Assembly: GCF_048128805.1 (NCBI RefSeq)
Contig: NC_136003.1
Coordinates: 26,852,385-26,916,384 of the forward strand
Length of the DNA stretch: 64,000 nt
From: Centroberyx gerrardi
Taxonomy: Eukaryota > Chordata > Actinopteri > Beryciformes > Berycidae
Direction: 5' to 3'
The notes below the pieces were generated by a model. That model was not told the DNA's origin and ran no database searches. It saw only the letters and a program-made list of their open reading frames with translations. Positions 1 to 12,711 of this stretch are shown here, piece by piece (the first letter of the stretch is position 1; each line of letters starts with the position of its first letter). The translations under genes were made by a program, and so were the position numbers.

Positions 1-744
1 TGATCTTCAGGAATGGAATCGGATTTTGCTGCTAAGAAGAGGAAACACAAAAACATGTGCGGCTTCCACCGGGTGCATAGCAGATGGGAAAATGCGATGA
101 GCTACGCAGCATTTAAAAATAAGCACTAATCCCTGTCTTGGTAAAATTGACTTGAGACTTAAGCTTGAGACTGTGCTGCAGTGAGTGGGAAAGCAGCATC
201 TTACAGTACAACTCTGGACTTCTTCTTTAATTTATGGAGTCAAAGTAAAGGTATGAGCATCTTTAAATGGTGCTATGTCTAGCATTTTTAAACATCAATA
301 TATATATCTGTCAAATTGTGATAACTTGATATAATTACCATGAACCCCCCCTCCCCCTACCTGACGTTTTTGTTTTTACTGAAGAGGATAAACATGTTGA
401 AAGTGATTTTTCCATCGGCCTTTCATTTCACCATCTGTCATTGCCAGAAACTCTGAAAGCTGAGAACACCACCATCTTCCTGTTCTGTGTCGTAAAACAA
501 TACAGTGGATTTCACCAAATCTGACCACATGAAATGTAAAATGAGTAGAGGCCGGTAAAGGCTCACAATCCTCTCGCCTCATTTGTTTGCGGTAATTATA
601 CTAATGTGTCAAAATTAATGTGGTAATGATTCATTGATGTGAAAATGCTAGCACCTTTACCTGTTAGTTGACAGATACCACTTAGCCTACATGATTAATG
701 CATGGTAAAATATTGGTGAATGGATAATAGGTAAATAATGTAAT

Positions 745-1314
745 CAAGTGTGGAAGTAACTAGTTACATTTACTCACGTTACTGTAATTGAGAAGCTTTC
801 TTGAGTAGCCTACTACTACAAAGTATTTTTTCAAGTGAGTAATTTTACTTTTATTGAAGTATTGTATTGTACTTCACTACATTTTAAATTACATCCATTA
901 CAGAGGACAGATTTTGTGGCTCTCCATAAACAGAAACTGGATCAATGTAAAATGACAAATTCTTGCAGTGCATTTGCAGTGAACAGTCAGTCAACACAGA
1001 AGAGAAGAGTAATCTGGCTTTACTTTTTTGTGCATTTCATTTTGTAATTTCCAAATTTTCCAAATAAAACAATCTAGTTTGAACTCTGTCCTCTCATCAT
1101 GTTAGAATTGCATGGAAAAGATCACAGCTAACAACTTTCTCTTTTCTAAAAAGTAACTCAGTAACTTTTACTCTGAGTACATTTTAAATGAGCTACTTTT
1201 TACTTTTACTGAAGTAGATTTTTACACCAGTACTTATACTTATACTTAAGTAAAATATCAGCAAAGTAACAATACTTGTACTTGAGTAGGATATTTATAC
1301 TCTTTCCACCGCTG
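745..1314. mobile_element. hAT-like non-autonomous element with 8-bp target duplication
   Basis: This 570-bp segment is bounded by a perfect 8-bp direct repeat, AATGTAAT, at 737-744 and 1315-1322. Its ends are inverted relative to each other: it starts CAAGTGTGGAAGTAAC and ends in CTTTCCACCGCTG. The body repeats the theme of AGTAAC, ACTTTTACT and GTACTTGAGTA, as in a very common fish repeat. No transposase can be read. Terminal CA(G)-type ends with 8-bp duplications are typical of hAT elements; the family name is inferred. Confidence 0.8.
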
Positions 1315-1699
1315 AATGTAATACAGGGAAAGACTGCAGGAGAAAACAAGCTGTGGAGCGGGGAGGACGGCAGGACAGGGGGGAAAAGAAACATACATGA
1401 AACAGGCTACCGCTTGCATACCAGCGGTCACTCATAAATCTCGTGGCTCTCTGTCGCTTAGAGACCACCAATGTCACCATGACACCGTGTGCCAGGCGGG
1501 GACGCCCCCCTCATGACACCTTGTGATTTAGGAGCGGTTACAAGGTTTATGTTGCACTAAAGCTGCGGGGGCCTTGTTGATTTTGGCCTGTCATTTTCAC
1601 ACTGTAAATCTCAACACTCTAACCATGCGTGGTTTTTGGAAGATGCTCAGTCATGATCTATAACTAGGTAAAACCTCTGTAACATTTACCGTATCTCAT

Positions 1700-1866
1700 T
1701 ATACAGTTAAACATCCTTACTTGCTCTCTGGTTACTAGCTTTTTTACGTTCACAAAAGAAATTCAAAGCGATCGCAATAATATGTGATTTCCTAAATTAA
1801 GTGGTAGGATTGTGTATTGCTTCCTATTCAATTGTGGTGACACTGTCATAGTTTGGAATATGGGGG

Positions 1867-1933
<67 letters not shown>

Positions 1934-2092
1934 ACACATACAGTACATACAGAATATTTGAATCAAGCTGAACTACTATTAATTTTCAATGTTATTCAGG
2001 TTGTACAAAGGTACTGACGAAATAAATATGTTAATCGCTAAAAATGAATACAGAAATGTACTCAAGCTCTTTATTACTTCCCAACAAAATTC
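1700..2092. repeat. Duplicated block, copy A
   Basis: This block is repeated in the same orientation at 3285-3731. Shared sequence begins near ATACAGTTA, runs through a nearly identical stretch around a TTTCCTAAATTAAGTGG motif, continues into a CA microsatellite preceded by ATATGGGGGAGCA, and ends near TTACTTCCCAACAAAATTC. Copy A has the longer CA tract, about 1869-1930. No coding sequence is seen in it. Confidence 0.85.
1869..1930. repeat. (CA)n microsatellite
   Basis: About 31 uninterrupted CA units inside copy A of the duplicated block. Translation of this tract gives an artificial Cys-Val repeat frame that is not a gene. Confidence 0.95.
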
Positions 2093-3284
2093 TCCACATC
2101 CTCCACCGGCACATGCTAAATGTTTGAACTGACCCGTGCTATTTCTCTGCCCTGCAGTGGCTTTGTTAGGAAGGAAATGACAGTCTCACATTGGGTTATA
2201 AATAATACTTGTTTCACCAGCGCAAAAACAACTCCTACGGTCACTTTGAGGTAAACACAGGCCACAGCGTTCATGCTGACATCCAAATGCATGTGGACAA
2301 CAACACTCTGGGGAAAAGCGAGAGGAAAGAAGCAGCTGGCTTGTCAATCAGAGGAGAGGCGAGAAAACTACGAGGGAAAGACTCCAGCGTCCCTGAAAAG
2401 CTCCCCGTCCCGCCAGGCCTTCACAGATTACAGCCTTACACCCACTGGATCCCTTGTGTCCCATCATGCTATACGTTTCACCGTAGCGCTGTCATGTTAG
2501 CATGTAATGAAGCAACCTGATAGGCTATTGGACGACGGTGCCGCTTGTTAGTGTAGAATATTGCATAGTGATCGTGGGCTGTATGAGGTTGTGCATAGCG
2601 GCCCTCAACACACCCAAAGGTCACGGAACAATCCGGTTTAAGCCGGGCCACTGACAGCATTAAGCTACAGGTGTTGAAATTTATTCGCGTGCCGCACACT
2701 GGACATATCTGGTGTTATTGGGGCCAGCGCTAAGCGAGTAGTTACACTTCATTAAAATTCTTCTTTTAATAGCTTGGGTTGCCAGTGAAACACTTTCTCG
2801 TGACAGGAAGTTATTTTCTATTTAGTATCAATTAAGACGTGCCAATGAAGGAAACCCAGCAGCCTCAAGAGTGTGTGCTGTCTGCCCAGGGAGTGTGTGA
2901 GGATACACACATGGAACGGCTTGATTTCTAGAGGGGGATCCCACTGAACTTGAGCATTGAAACATGTCATCTGTATACTCTACTGCATGTCATTTTGAAT
3001 ATTTACCACTGTCTCCTGAAGGCAATGAGAAGGAAATGAGAGAAAAGAGATTGTCCCGCCTTTTAATCTGTGATGTCACTGCCAACAGCTACACACGAGA
3101 TACATTTTACATAGAGGGAGACTAATGTTATGGACACCATATGATTGTGACTGAGTTTTTACACCCAAATCTGTTGTGTGACATAGTAGTACCTGAAATT
3201 CTGAACCAGAAATCACCCTACCCACCCCAGATAATCACTCTGGGTCCCCATTTCTAATTTTGCCATTTGATTCTTAATATCTTC

Positions 3285-3731
3285 ATACAGTTACACATCC
3301 TTACTTGCTCTCTGGTTTCTAGCTTTTGCTTATGTTCACAAGTGTAAAAATTCAAGGCGACCGCAATAATATGTGATTTCCTAAATTAAGTGGTAGGATT
3401 GTGTACTGCTTCCTAACCAATTGTGGTGACACTGTCATAGTTTTGAATATGGGGGAGCACACACACACACACACACACAGACACACACACCACACAGAGA
3501 GAAACAGTAGGCCTATATACAAAATATTTGAATCAAGTAGAGCTACTATTATTTAAGTGAAAAGTTTAATGTTATTCAGGTTGTACGAAGGTACTGGTCT
3601 AGAAAATGAATATTATCTTGCATTGAAATATATAGAAGAAGAAATTCATAAATTAAATATAAGAAGAAATCAATTTGTTAATCCATAAGAATGAATAAAT
3701 AAATGCGCCTAATTACTTCCCAACAAAATTC
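3285..3731. repeat. Duplicated block, copy B
   Basis: Second copy of the block at 1700-2092, 1.2 kb downstream and in direct orientation. It differs by scattered substitutions, a shorter and interrupted CA tract (about 3459-3491), and extra sequence of some tens of bases between 3600 and 3690. The divergence shows the duplication is not recent. Confidence 0.85.
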
Positions 3732-4813
3732 ATTAATATTTAAGAATGGTACATTTTATTAAAGAAAAAGCAAAGCGTTGTTATAAAATGTGTGAGGTAA
3801 AAGCCAGGATGTAAACGACAGACCTCACAGTACTCCTTACTGTTGAGATAAAATAGATAAGATAGATAAAATATACTCAACGTATAAACGTGGAAGTCGA
3901 CACTTCAGATTGCCCAAGTAGACATAGAGACTTCTGAAAAGCAGCGTTGCCAAAAAATCTGCTCAAGCAGTGTAGTTACAAGCTGTTATTTTCGACCTCT
4001 GACCACACCAGCAGTTCACTTCACTTCACCCGCAGGTTCGTTGCCAAAGAGCACTTATGGCAGCGGTGATGGATGATATGTGGGACCGATGACAACTTTC
4101 CAGTGAGTAGCTGGCTGCTACCTTTTAAATCCCGACTACCTGCTCTGCCTATACCCAAACAAGCACCTGTAGCTTGTGTCAGTTGTTCAGAGCTTTAAAA
4201 ATCAAGGCTCTTTACTTCCTTACTTGGGCCAAAGTTCAATAGCAAGTTCCTGTGAGTCAAAAGAGGTTATGTTGCTATGGTGACACAACAAAGTGCAGAG
4301 CCCACACCATGTGAATGCTCACACCGCACTTTCTAGAAATATTCCAGAGATGCGTTTGCCACCTTTGACCCCCCCAACCCCCCCACCCCCACCCGCCCGG
4401 CTGCAGAATCCCCTTTCCATTCGTAGGTGGATGTTTGTTAAGTTTGTTTGTGTCACGCTTTTCACATGAATGTGTGCGTGTGCACCTCCCACACATGCCC
4501 GGTCCATGTGTATGTAAATGAGATTGCATACTTGGGATATACTGGGTATTTGCTTGTCTCCATCTATCTGATCCCTAGAGGGGATCACTGAAGTCACAGG
4601 AGTTTCAGATGTCAGGACCATCCCTTCGGGTAAGCGTTGCATCCAACCAAAACGTACGCACATCCCCTCCTCCTGATGAACCTGCTTCCCCCCCCGCATC
4701 GCCCCCCCCCTCCTCCGCCCCCCTCCACACCCCTCCCCATTCTTTTGGAAGTAAATAAGAGTGATCCTCCAGAGAGACACGGGCAGTATCACATGCGAAG
4801 ACCTTAGAGTTTG

Positions 4814-5931
4814 ATGCCAAACAGCGCTGCGAGCACCAAGGGAATCATGCCTGTGCCTAATAAAGCGGGTAAGAAACCATCCTCTCCTGAATGTCTATGG
4901 GCTCCTCTGAGGGACATTATACTCTGAGCCATGGGAGCAAAAGCATCATTTCTTTATTTAGCATTTCTCATTGAAACTAGTTTACAGTCAGCTGCTATTT
5001 GCAGTAGCCACATTCAGGGAAGTGGTACCAACTATGCTTATTGGGATGCATGGCATTTATATTTTGACTGCTTTTGATTCTGTGGCATACATATTAAAAT
5101 ATATATTTAAAAAAGCTGTGCATGTGGTGTGCATGTTCATACAGCTTCGAAACGCAGGATAATTAATGGTGACTGTGAGTGCAATTCATGATACTTTTAG
5201 CCTTCAATTGCCTAATGCCATGTGGCCTCTTCGCTCACTGTTCAATTACTTGTTCCAGTCAAACTAGTTCTTTTTAAAGCAGTTTATCTTTTTTCTTACT
5301 TAAATGCATTTGCAGTAAGATTCACATAAAGGAACTCCTATCGTACCCATACCTGGGGTCCTCCTATTTAAAAAAAACCCCATCACTATTTGTTCTCATT
5401 TGTTCATTATCTGTGAAATGTCATCTGTGAATGCCCAAGTTTTCCATTGAGAAACATCAGTACTGCTCTTTGTTGGAGAAATGCTGGTGTAAACTATTCA
5501 GAACAAACATGGAGTAAATCTTCTGTACCGTCTGCCGTCAACAATTCACCCATAAAAATTGTACATTCTAGTCAGCATGTCTCGCAGCTTGTTTGCTTGC
5601 TCAGTTATAGATAGATTAAAGACGTACTGTAACTGCACCTCGCTTTTTTTTGCCGCCTGTCACTGTGTTTTATTACTAATTTATGATGTGTTTCTCATGT
5701 TGTTTATTTGATGTGGTTAGGTTACCTCGCGCTTATCGTCCCCGTATGTCAGCTGGGTGCCAAACATCCTTCCTCACCTCCCGTGCCGCCAGCTTTCTCC
5801 CCCTCATTAATCATCTCAACAAACTGCATGAAGCAGATTCTCCCCAGGCCGCTGTGTTTCTGCATTTGCACACTCCCTTACTCGGTTCCCTCCAATGTCA
5901 CGGCCTCGTCTGCCATTTCAGAGCTCACATT

Positions 5932-5970
<39 letters not shown>

Positions 5971-8900
5971 GGTCTCTCTTCCTACGCAACATGGCGCACC
6001 GGTCCCGCCATACCTCCCATCGCTTCCCCTTTCTTTCCCCCCATCACTACAGGTCGCTGCTCGATACCCAGCCTTATCGTCCCCTATGCCTTCTCATGCT
6101 CCTTCTGGATATTTCCAATCCCATGCTCACTGTCCGCCATTTCATAATAGCCTCAATAACCCCCCCTCCCATCCCGAACGTTACTAATCCCTCCTCTGGC
6201 ACCCATAGTAATGAAGTGTGAAATGCTGCACAGTAATTCAAGTCCCAAAATGTAAGAGCCCATCTGGGTTTTATTTATGGCTGTTTGGTTCTGCCATTAT
6301 GTAACATTACGCCGCTCTCCCAGCCTCTGGACCCTGACCGCTCCCGAGGATCACAATTAGTACCAGAGCTGAGAACCATCAAAAGTTTATTTAGTCACCG
6401 TAGCGAAAGATTGGATTTGCGTCAAATGCGGCAAGTCTAATGAGTTAATGTAATTAGCTAATGTTGGTTGCATGAAAAAAAACACTAAACATAATTGAAT
6501 AAGATGTTTAATATGGAAATTCTGCATTGGGTGTTGACAGGAGGGTTCGCGTTCACGGTTCAGTCACTTTTCGTGTATCAGCCACTCAAAAGGCTTTTCC
6601 TCCTCCTCTCTTCTCTCGCCTAAAATCTTCCTTTACTAGAATAATTCTCCCAAAATCTACATCCATCTGCCCCTCCATGCTTCGCCCCCCGCCCTCCTTC
6701 CATCTCCATTTCAGGGCTCCCAGCCAGGGGGTTTTGACACTTAACAGGAACCAGAAGGATGAGTCTAGGCCCTGGCCGCCTCCGCCCATCCTTCTCTCTC
6801 CTCATCTCACTGTCAGTGGCTTCTCTGATCTCGCTGTCTCAGTGGGATGTTTCGAACCCGATCTGCCGGTCCCGCTGAGAGGGGGGTTGAGGCGGTCCGC
6901 CTCGTTCGCGATCGTCCAAAACAAACAACTTCCTTGCCGTGGCGTCGGGGGGTCCGGCGCTGACCTTTGACGGGGGATCTGCTGATCTGGCCTGCCCTCC
7001 TGGACACGTACACAGAGGGATAAATCATTAAGTGCTTTCTGTCTGGCTACACATCTCTCTCAGGCTCTGTGTCTTATTGTTGGAGTGGGTCAACACCAAA
7101 GTCCAAAACATTCCCCTAGATGTACTTTCCTCTAAAATTACTCTCTTGACGTATTTCGCTCAACTTCTGCTCTCTTTCACAAGTTCCGTTCACAACTGCC
7201 AGCTCAATATTTTTCACTCGATACACTCGATATTCAAGGCCAGATACATATTCACTTCCCCTGAACTATTCATGATCCGCCTTGTTTTTCTGTTACATTC
7301 CCTTTGCCCCCACATGTTCCTCTCCCTCACACCTCCGTCCCGTTCCATGTCTCTTCCATGTCTCTATTGCCGTAATGTCAGACCATCAATCTTTTTGAGT
7401 ATCTGTTTATCCTCCTGCGGATCTCCATGGGGCTTTGCTGTTGATCCCGCTGAGCGTGGACGGGCATCTGCGGGGGCTTAACCTCCACAGAGAAGCCAGA
7501 GAGCTGTCAGATCGACATACAGTCCACGCCTCACCTCTCCCGCCCGGCCTGATATCTCACTCCAAGGTGACTCCAGGCGCTCAGAGAGGAGCCAGAAACA
7601 TCTTTGCACTCTTATAGATTTGAAGATGAGTTTATTTGCCGGATGTCTGTCGCACGGTGTAGTATTTCTCTGAATGGCTGTCTTCTAATCTGCCCTTGTG
7701 GCGACTCAATAACTCCCCTTAATGCCTTGATGAACCCTGCGTCGGTGCCAGCGCCATTCCGCAAATCTTTTCCTTCGCTGTGTCCCTGTCTCACCCGCTC
7801 TATTCCTTTAAGGGCGAGTTCAGGGAAGAAAGACGGATGAAGTGATCTGTCACCAGCCTCTCTCTGCTCCACCAATTTCCAATGAAGACTATATGACCTT
7901 CACTCTATCCCTCTCTCTCCTGCCAAATCACGCCTCCCTCATGCTATCTGCATCTGTTGTCCAGCGTTATGTACATAACAGTATATGCATAGTTTACACT
8001 GAAGTCACACATTGTACTCCTGTGGAGCACGCTGCTCAGTCAATAAGGACATGTGGACAATATCCAAACTCCAATCTGGTCTGCAATTGGATCCTAAGCT
8101 TCACTAGTGTCCAATTAATATTCCCGCATTCCCTCGTCAATTAACTAATTTTCTAGTCTTAGTGGCTGTGGGTCAGGTAATAACTGTGTTTGACATAATG
8201 GCCCCCTGCATAGCTGTAATATATATTTAGGTTTTTAATTACATTGCCCAATGACACATAGTAATTTGGGCTTTTAAGGCAGAGGCTTGAATCTCTGCAT
8301 TAAAAGCCAAAGGTTTTAAAGTTAGCTCAGTCAACTGCTGGCATCCTCACTACCCTTCTCATCTCATTAGCCTCACTTAATAGAAACCCTGGCCAAAACG
8401 ATTCAAGGAAAGCAACGCCTTCTGGCTCCGCTCAGCTCCCCCCGACTCACATCTGATGTTTGCAGATGTTGCAACAGGCTCACATTTTTCCTCCCGGTTG
8501 TCATGCTGTCGGATTCTTCCACGGCTGTGGGCCATGCAGACCGGAGAGGTTATGTTTCCCCGGGCTCAGGCCGGAGCCAGGACGGACTATCCTAGCTGAA
8601 AGAGCTGACTCCCCTCTCCTTACAGATGGATGGCTGCACCGCCGTGACCAGTGACCACCTGTCACCCACAAAAAATTCACTGGTGTCACGGGCTTCCCAG
8701 GATCACTGCAACAGCCCGGACTGTAAAGACGAAGCATTAGGATGATCTCTTAGACCTTTCCATCACTGAGGGATATCATGGGTTATCTTTACGCATATTT
8801 TTTTCCACAATCAAACACTGTCACCCCGTCTCCTTCGTATGCGCAAAGGTGTATTGACACATACATCACTAAATGTCAGAGAGAAGGGAAAATGTTTAAT

Positions 8901-11900
8901 GCTTCTATCACCTGTTCCCTTTCTTGCCATACTGTAGGTACTAAATTATTAACAAAGCATGCCTCTGAGCAATAGCATACCTTGAGATTAAGCATGACAG
9001 ATAATGAATGGATGGCATTAGTGTGACAGTCCACAAGGCTTACTGCATGCTGCTGACCCTACAATGATATTGGTGCAGTTGCTGCAAACTCTCAACTATG
9101 GGGCACTCCGGCAGGTCTGCACTGACATAAAGTATAAGCAAATATGTCACAAATTAAGTAGGAAATGTCTGGTATCAGTCTCGCCTTGTAGGAGAACCAC
9201 AGTTAGAATCACCCTTATATGGAACCAGAGCTGAGGAAAATCAAGGCTGTTCTGTCTAATTTTGGCAGCCGTTGACGTGATTGGCATGGAAACGGCCAAA
9301 TCAACCGCATGCCGTGACGTAACTGTCTGATAGGCGAGTAAGAGGGATGAGACTGAGGAGCAGGTTGTCTCGGTGACAAATGAGAAACCGTAACTTGAGC
9401 GCCGATCCCCCCCCACCCAGGAGCGCGATGGCCGACCACAGTGGCCCGGTATTAGATCCCGGTTTTCTCAGAATGTCAAAGGACACACTGACGGACTGGA
9501 GGAGGAAGAAAGCGACAGAGATTTCACACACGGCCCGCCACTTACAGACGCTAGCTGAGAGAAACATGCCTTCGGCGGTGTGAAATAACGGCATCATACA
9601 CAAAGTATATTCTTAGAATGAGCTGGCACCCCCCCCCAAGCCCCCTGCTGTCACGGACTGTGATGTGTGTTCTTAACGAGTGCAGGCCTTTGCATTCCTC
9701 CTGCTGTAACCTAAACCCTGGCCCGCATGGGGAAACTGCATGAATCAGTGCTGAGAGAAAAGACTGGACATAGCGCGCATACCCCTCTGTGATCTAGTCT
9801 ACTGTATGGTGCAAGACCAGCAGAAGATGTAGATGAATGACAGCCTGGCGGAAGCACTGACAAAGGATGATGAGAAAGAGGAGGGAGACAGATGAAAAGG
9901 TTTTAGCTGGATGGCTGGATTTTACTCTCTTGAATTGTTTCTTGAGCCTTTTGTACCTTTGTCACACAAACCTAGTGAAGCTATGCTGGTATACAATCCA
10001 ATCCTTTCTCTCTCTCTGAACTGTAGCGGATTGCACTGAAATAACACATTTGCTTTGTCTTTTTTATTTTCCAGGAAGAAAAAAAAATGGTGCTGCAGAA
10101 GGTAAAGAGCAACACCGTGTATTGCTGTTGGGAAGCCTTTGTAAATCCCCAAAGGATAATGAGATCCCATAAATTAAATTAGACAGGTGGTGTCATGTAA
10201 ATTTGATTATCCACTTAGGATGAAGTTTAATGCATTTCCCTCTAATTCCCTTGTTATCTCTCCTGCCCGTCACCTCAGAGAAGCTGCCTCCGTACGAGCC
10301 CAACATCCCCGAGCCAACCACCAGGGCAGACTTCATGAAATGTAAGGCTGACTTTTTATCCTTTAGGATTGATGCCATACAATAGTGACTCAACTTATAC
10401 CAAGTTCATGAAAGCTTTTACATTTGCTCTTCTAAACTCTTAGGAAGGGGGGTAATGTGTTTTATGCCTATACAGTATAAGCAACAAAACTGTTTTTTTT
10501 TTTCTCTTTTGGAATAAATATAAGATGGTAGAAGAAATATAAGAAGCCATCTACAGAGTCTTTGTTAATACAGTATGTTGGGTCAGTGCCGACGTTGAGT
10601 GCAAAAGTCCAAAGCAATGACCGTTTATCACCCAAGGTGTCGCCAAAATAAAGAGTAACAAGAATCTTGCGGATCATCACTTTAAATCCTTCTTTTCGTA
10701 ATACTATTAAGGTAATGTGAACAAGGCGCAGGTTTCCCACTGTGGCCCTGATGGAAAATTCAACTGCTTTTCCATGATTTTCCAAAACACTTCCATGATC
10801 TAAAAATTGTAATCCTTTCTGGTTTGTTAATGCTGTTTTTCTAAGGTGGTGAACAGTCTGATTTCCAATATTTGTAAAATTCCCCGATATCCCCTGACTT
10901 CCCCAGAGGATTCATCAAATTCCCCGACTTTCCCTGTCTGGAAAACACTTCTCTCAATTCCATGATATTCCAGTAATTCCATGACCAGTGGGAACTCTGA
11001 ATGCGTGACTTGTGGATATCTTATCTATATCACTATTTATCGGCCTTGTCTCCTCTGCCGTCTGCTCCTTAGATCTTCCCTGTCCTCTCGACCCCATCCG
11101 TATCTGCACTTTCTTCACCTTTAGTGTCGCACTTTTCCACTTGTAATTTCTCCATCTCTGTCCTCTCAGATTGGCTACCCGTCTCTCTGGATGACAAAAC
11201 TGCACAGAAGCTGCTGTGGATCTCAGAGGGCGGGTCCAAGGTGGCCCGTACATCAGATGCGGTGTGCCCATATCCCAACAGGCCTGAGAGATACGAGCAC
11301 TCACCACAGGTAGACCTGGCTGCAGTTTCAGCTACACCTAAGGCTTGTTTTCTTTGGTCCGAACCACAGTTGAAGTTGAATTTGGTTCATTTAGGTTCAC
11401 ACTGCCCAATTACCAGCAAACCGGGGCTTGTAAACAAAAGTCACACGGACTCACAAGCAGCTTGTTTATTGGATAGAGTTTTGATAACCTGTCATCCCGC
11501 CAAGTCACAGATTTTGGCAGCAGGGGAGACAAAACAAATCTGATTCCAGTTGCTGTGCATGACTCGTCTGTGTTCTTTGGCATAATTTCTCTTCTCTGGT
11601 GTTCATACCAGCTAAGAACACATGAAGAAACAGCTGAATATGAGCATCAGTCCAGACTTTCCAAGCATGAGGAACTGCTGGCTATCAGATGTCAACATCC
11701 GTCTCCTCATACCCATAAAACCTTGTGTTACGGGTGTAAACACTCCAGAGTTCAAATAAACCGCTCCAAACATGCTTGGTGTGAACGCGCCCGTAGACTC
11801 TGCACACACTTCTCATGTCACTTTGGGACTGTAGTTAAATCATTTCCCTGTCCTGTGCTTCCTCTCTCTCCTCCAGGTCCTGTGTAAGGAAGGGCTGCTG

Positions 11901-12281
11901 GGCTCACGCGGGTACTGGGAGGTGGACTTCGAGGGCTGGGTAGTGATCGGGGTCGTCTACGAGAACTCGGGCCGGAAGGGCCAGGACGGGCCCTGTGGCC
12001 TCGGGGAGAACGACAGCTCCTGGGGCGCCGGTTGGGCCGGCTCCTGCTACCACGTCTGGCACAACGGGGAGAACGTGGAGGTCCAGCTCCCCCTGATGTC
12101 CACCATGGGCATCTACGTCGACCAGCCTGCCGGCATCATCAAGTTCCTCCTGGTGGAGGGAGAGGCTGAGAAGGAGGTGCGGCTGATTCACAAGTTCAAA
12201 GCCAACTTCAAGGAGAAGCTCTTACCGGGGCTCTGGGTCGGCACAAATTCATTCTGTCTCCTCCGGAAACAAGATCAGTAA
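4814..12281 (+). CDS. Stand-alone PRY-SPRY (B30.2) domain protein, 229 aa
   Basis: Five coding exons fit with matching phases: 4814-4868, 10075-10101, 10279-10341, 11170-11309 and 11877-12281 (stop TAA). The start is the first ATG after an in-frame TAG at 4805-4807; a second in-frame ATG lies at 4847. The short N terminus is basic (GRKKNGAAE) and is followed by a Pro-rich link. The PRY part begins near TRADFMKYWLPVSLDDKTAQ and reads on through LLWISEGGSKV. The SPRY part holds YPNRPERYEHSPQVL, GYWEVDFEGWVVIGVVYE and a closing LPGLWVGT motif. This matches the B30.2 module at the C terminus of TRIM proteins and fish NLR or toxin-like proteins, but no RING, B-box or coiled coil precedes it. B30.2 domains bind protein or other ligands, so a recognition role is likely; the ligand is unknown. 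The first two exons are short and less certain than the rest. Confidence 0.82.
4869..10074 (+). other. Intron 1 of the PRY-SPRY gene (5.2 kb)
   Basis: This stretch lies between the first and second coding exons. I see no other gene in it. It contains a (CTGT)n tract at about 5932-5971 and pyrimidine-rich stretches around 6580-6830 and 7870-7930. Several long open frames at 5683-6221 and 6527-7028 have no recognisable domain and no splice-consistent partners. Confidence 0.55.
5932..5971. repeat. (CTGT)n tetranucleotide repeat
   Basis: About nine to ten CTGT units in tandem, inside intron 1 of the PRY-SPRY gene. Confidence 0.9.
10739..10999. repeat. Short dispersed element with inverted ends (intron 3 of the PRY-SPRY gene)
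   Basis: The segment begins CAGGTTTCCCACTG and ends CAGTGGGAACTCTG, which are inverted copies of each other. The interior repeats a theme of CCATGATTTTCC, TTCCCCGACTT and CCATGAC, as in a common fish interspersed repeat. The flanking 8 bp do not match, so the insertion class is unproven; the ends look hAT-like. Confidence 0.55.
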
Positions 12282-12705
12282 CACACAGTAGAAGGTGCAG
12301 CGAGCAGAGGGAAGAAGGGAAAATGAGGATCAAGTTAACAGAGTGTTGAATCTAGCAGGGAGACAGAAGGGAGGAGAAAAGCTTCTGATGTTTGGGGAAC
12401 AAGTGTTGGAGTTATAAAACAGAACTGAAGCACAGGATCTTTGCATCATGACATCTTTGCAGATTGTTTTTTGGTTTCTCTAATGCATGAGGAAAGCTTA
12501 TTTATTTCTGTATAATGACAATATCCATAAGGATGTCTAATTATTTAAATGACTATTGTATATCTATTTATGTATTTTATTTAGCGTAGGAAGGTTAGGC
12601 GAGGTCTTGAAAGTTTTGTTACGTACGGGACTTTGTGTATGTTAGAATGCTTATGTAACTTTAGAGCCTATATAATTTTCTATTTGTGTTTATGTGAATG
12701 TAGTG

Positions 12706-12711
12706 AATAAA
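12706..12711 (+). terminator. Polyadenylation signal of the PRY-SPRY gene
   Basis: AATAAA lies 425 bp after the stop codon, in AT-rich sequence, with a GT-rich stretch after it. It is the first good signal downstream of the stop at 12281. Confidence 0.6.

Larger units (their letters stand above)
1..4813. other. Intergenic region, no gene seen
   Basis: I see no coding exon on either strand. The open frames here are short, contain simple repeats or lack splice partners. The stretch holds a hAT-like element (745-1314), two copies of a 0.4-kb block (1700-2092 and 3285-3731), CA microsatellites, and C-rich tracts near 4370-4395 and 4688-4735. The last 100 bp probably carry the promoter and 5' leader of the PRY-SPRY gene that starts at 4814, but no TATA box is evident. 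Confidence 0.6.

Noticed and set aside
1763-1966. Minus-strand frame with a long Cys-Val repeat
   Set aside because: It is only the translation of a (CA)n microsatellite.
4275-4820. Minus-strand frames of up to 157 codons
   Set aside because: Dominated by Gly runs from C-rich tracts, with no domain or splice support.
5683-7028. Several overlapping open frames of 100-159 codons
   Set aside because: No known domain, a (CTGT)n tract inside, and no splice-consistent neighbours. They lie in intron 1 of the PRY-SPRY gene.
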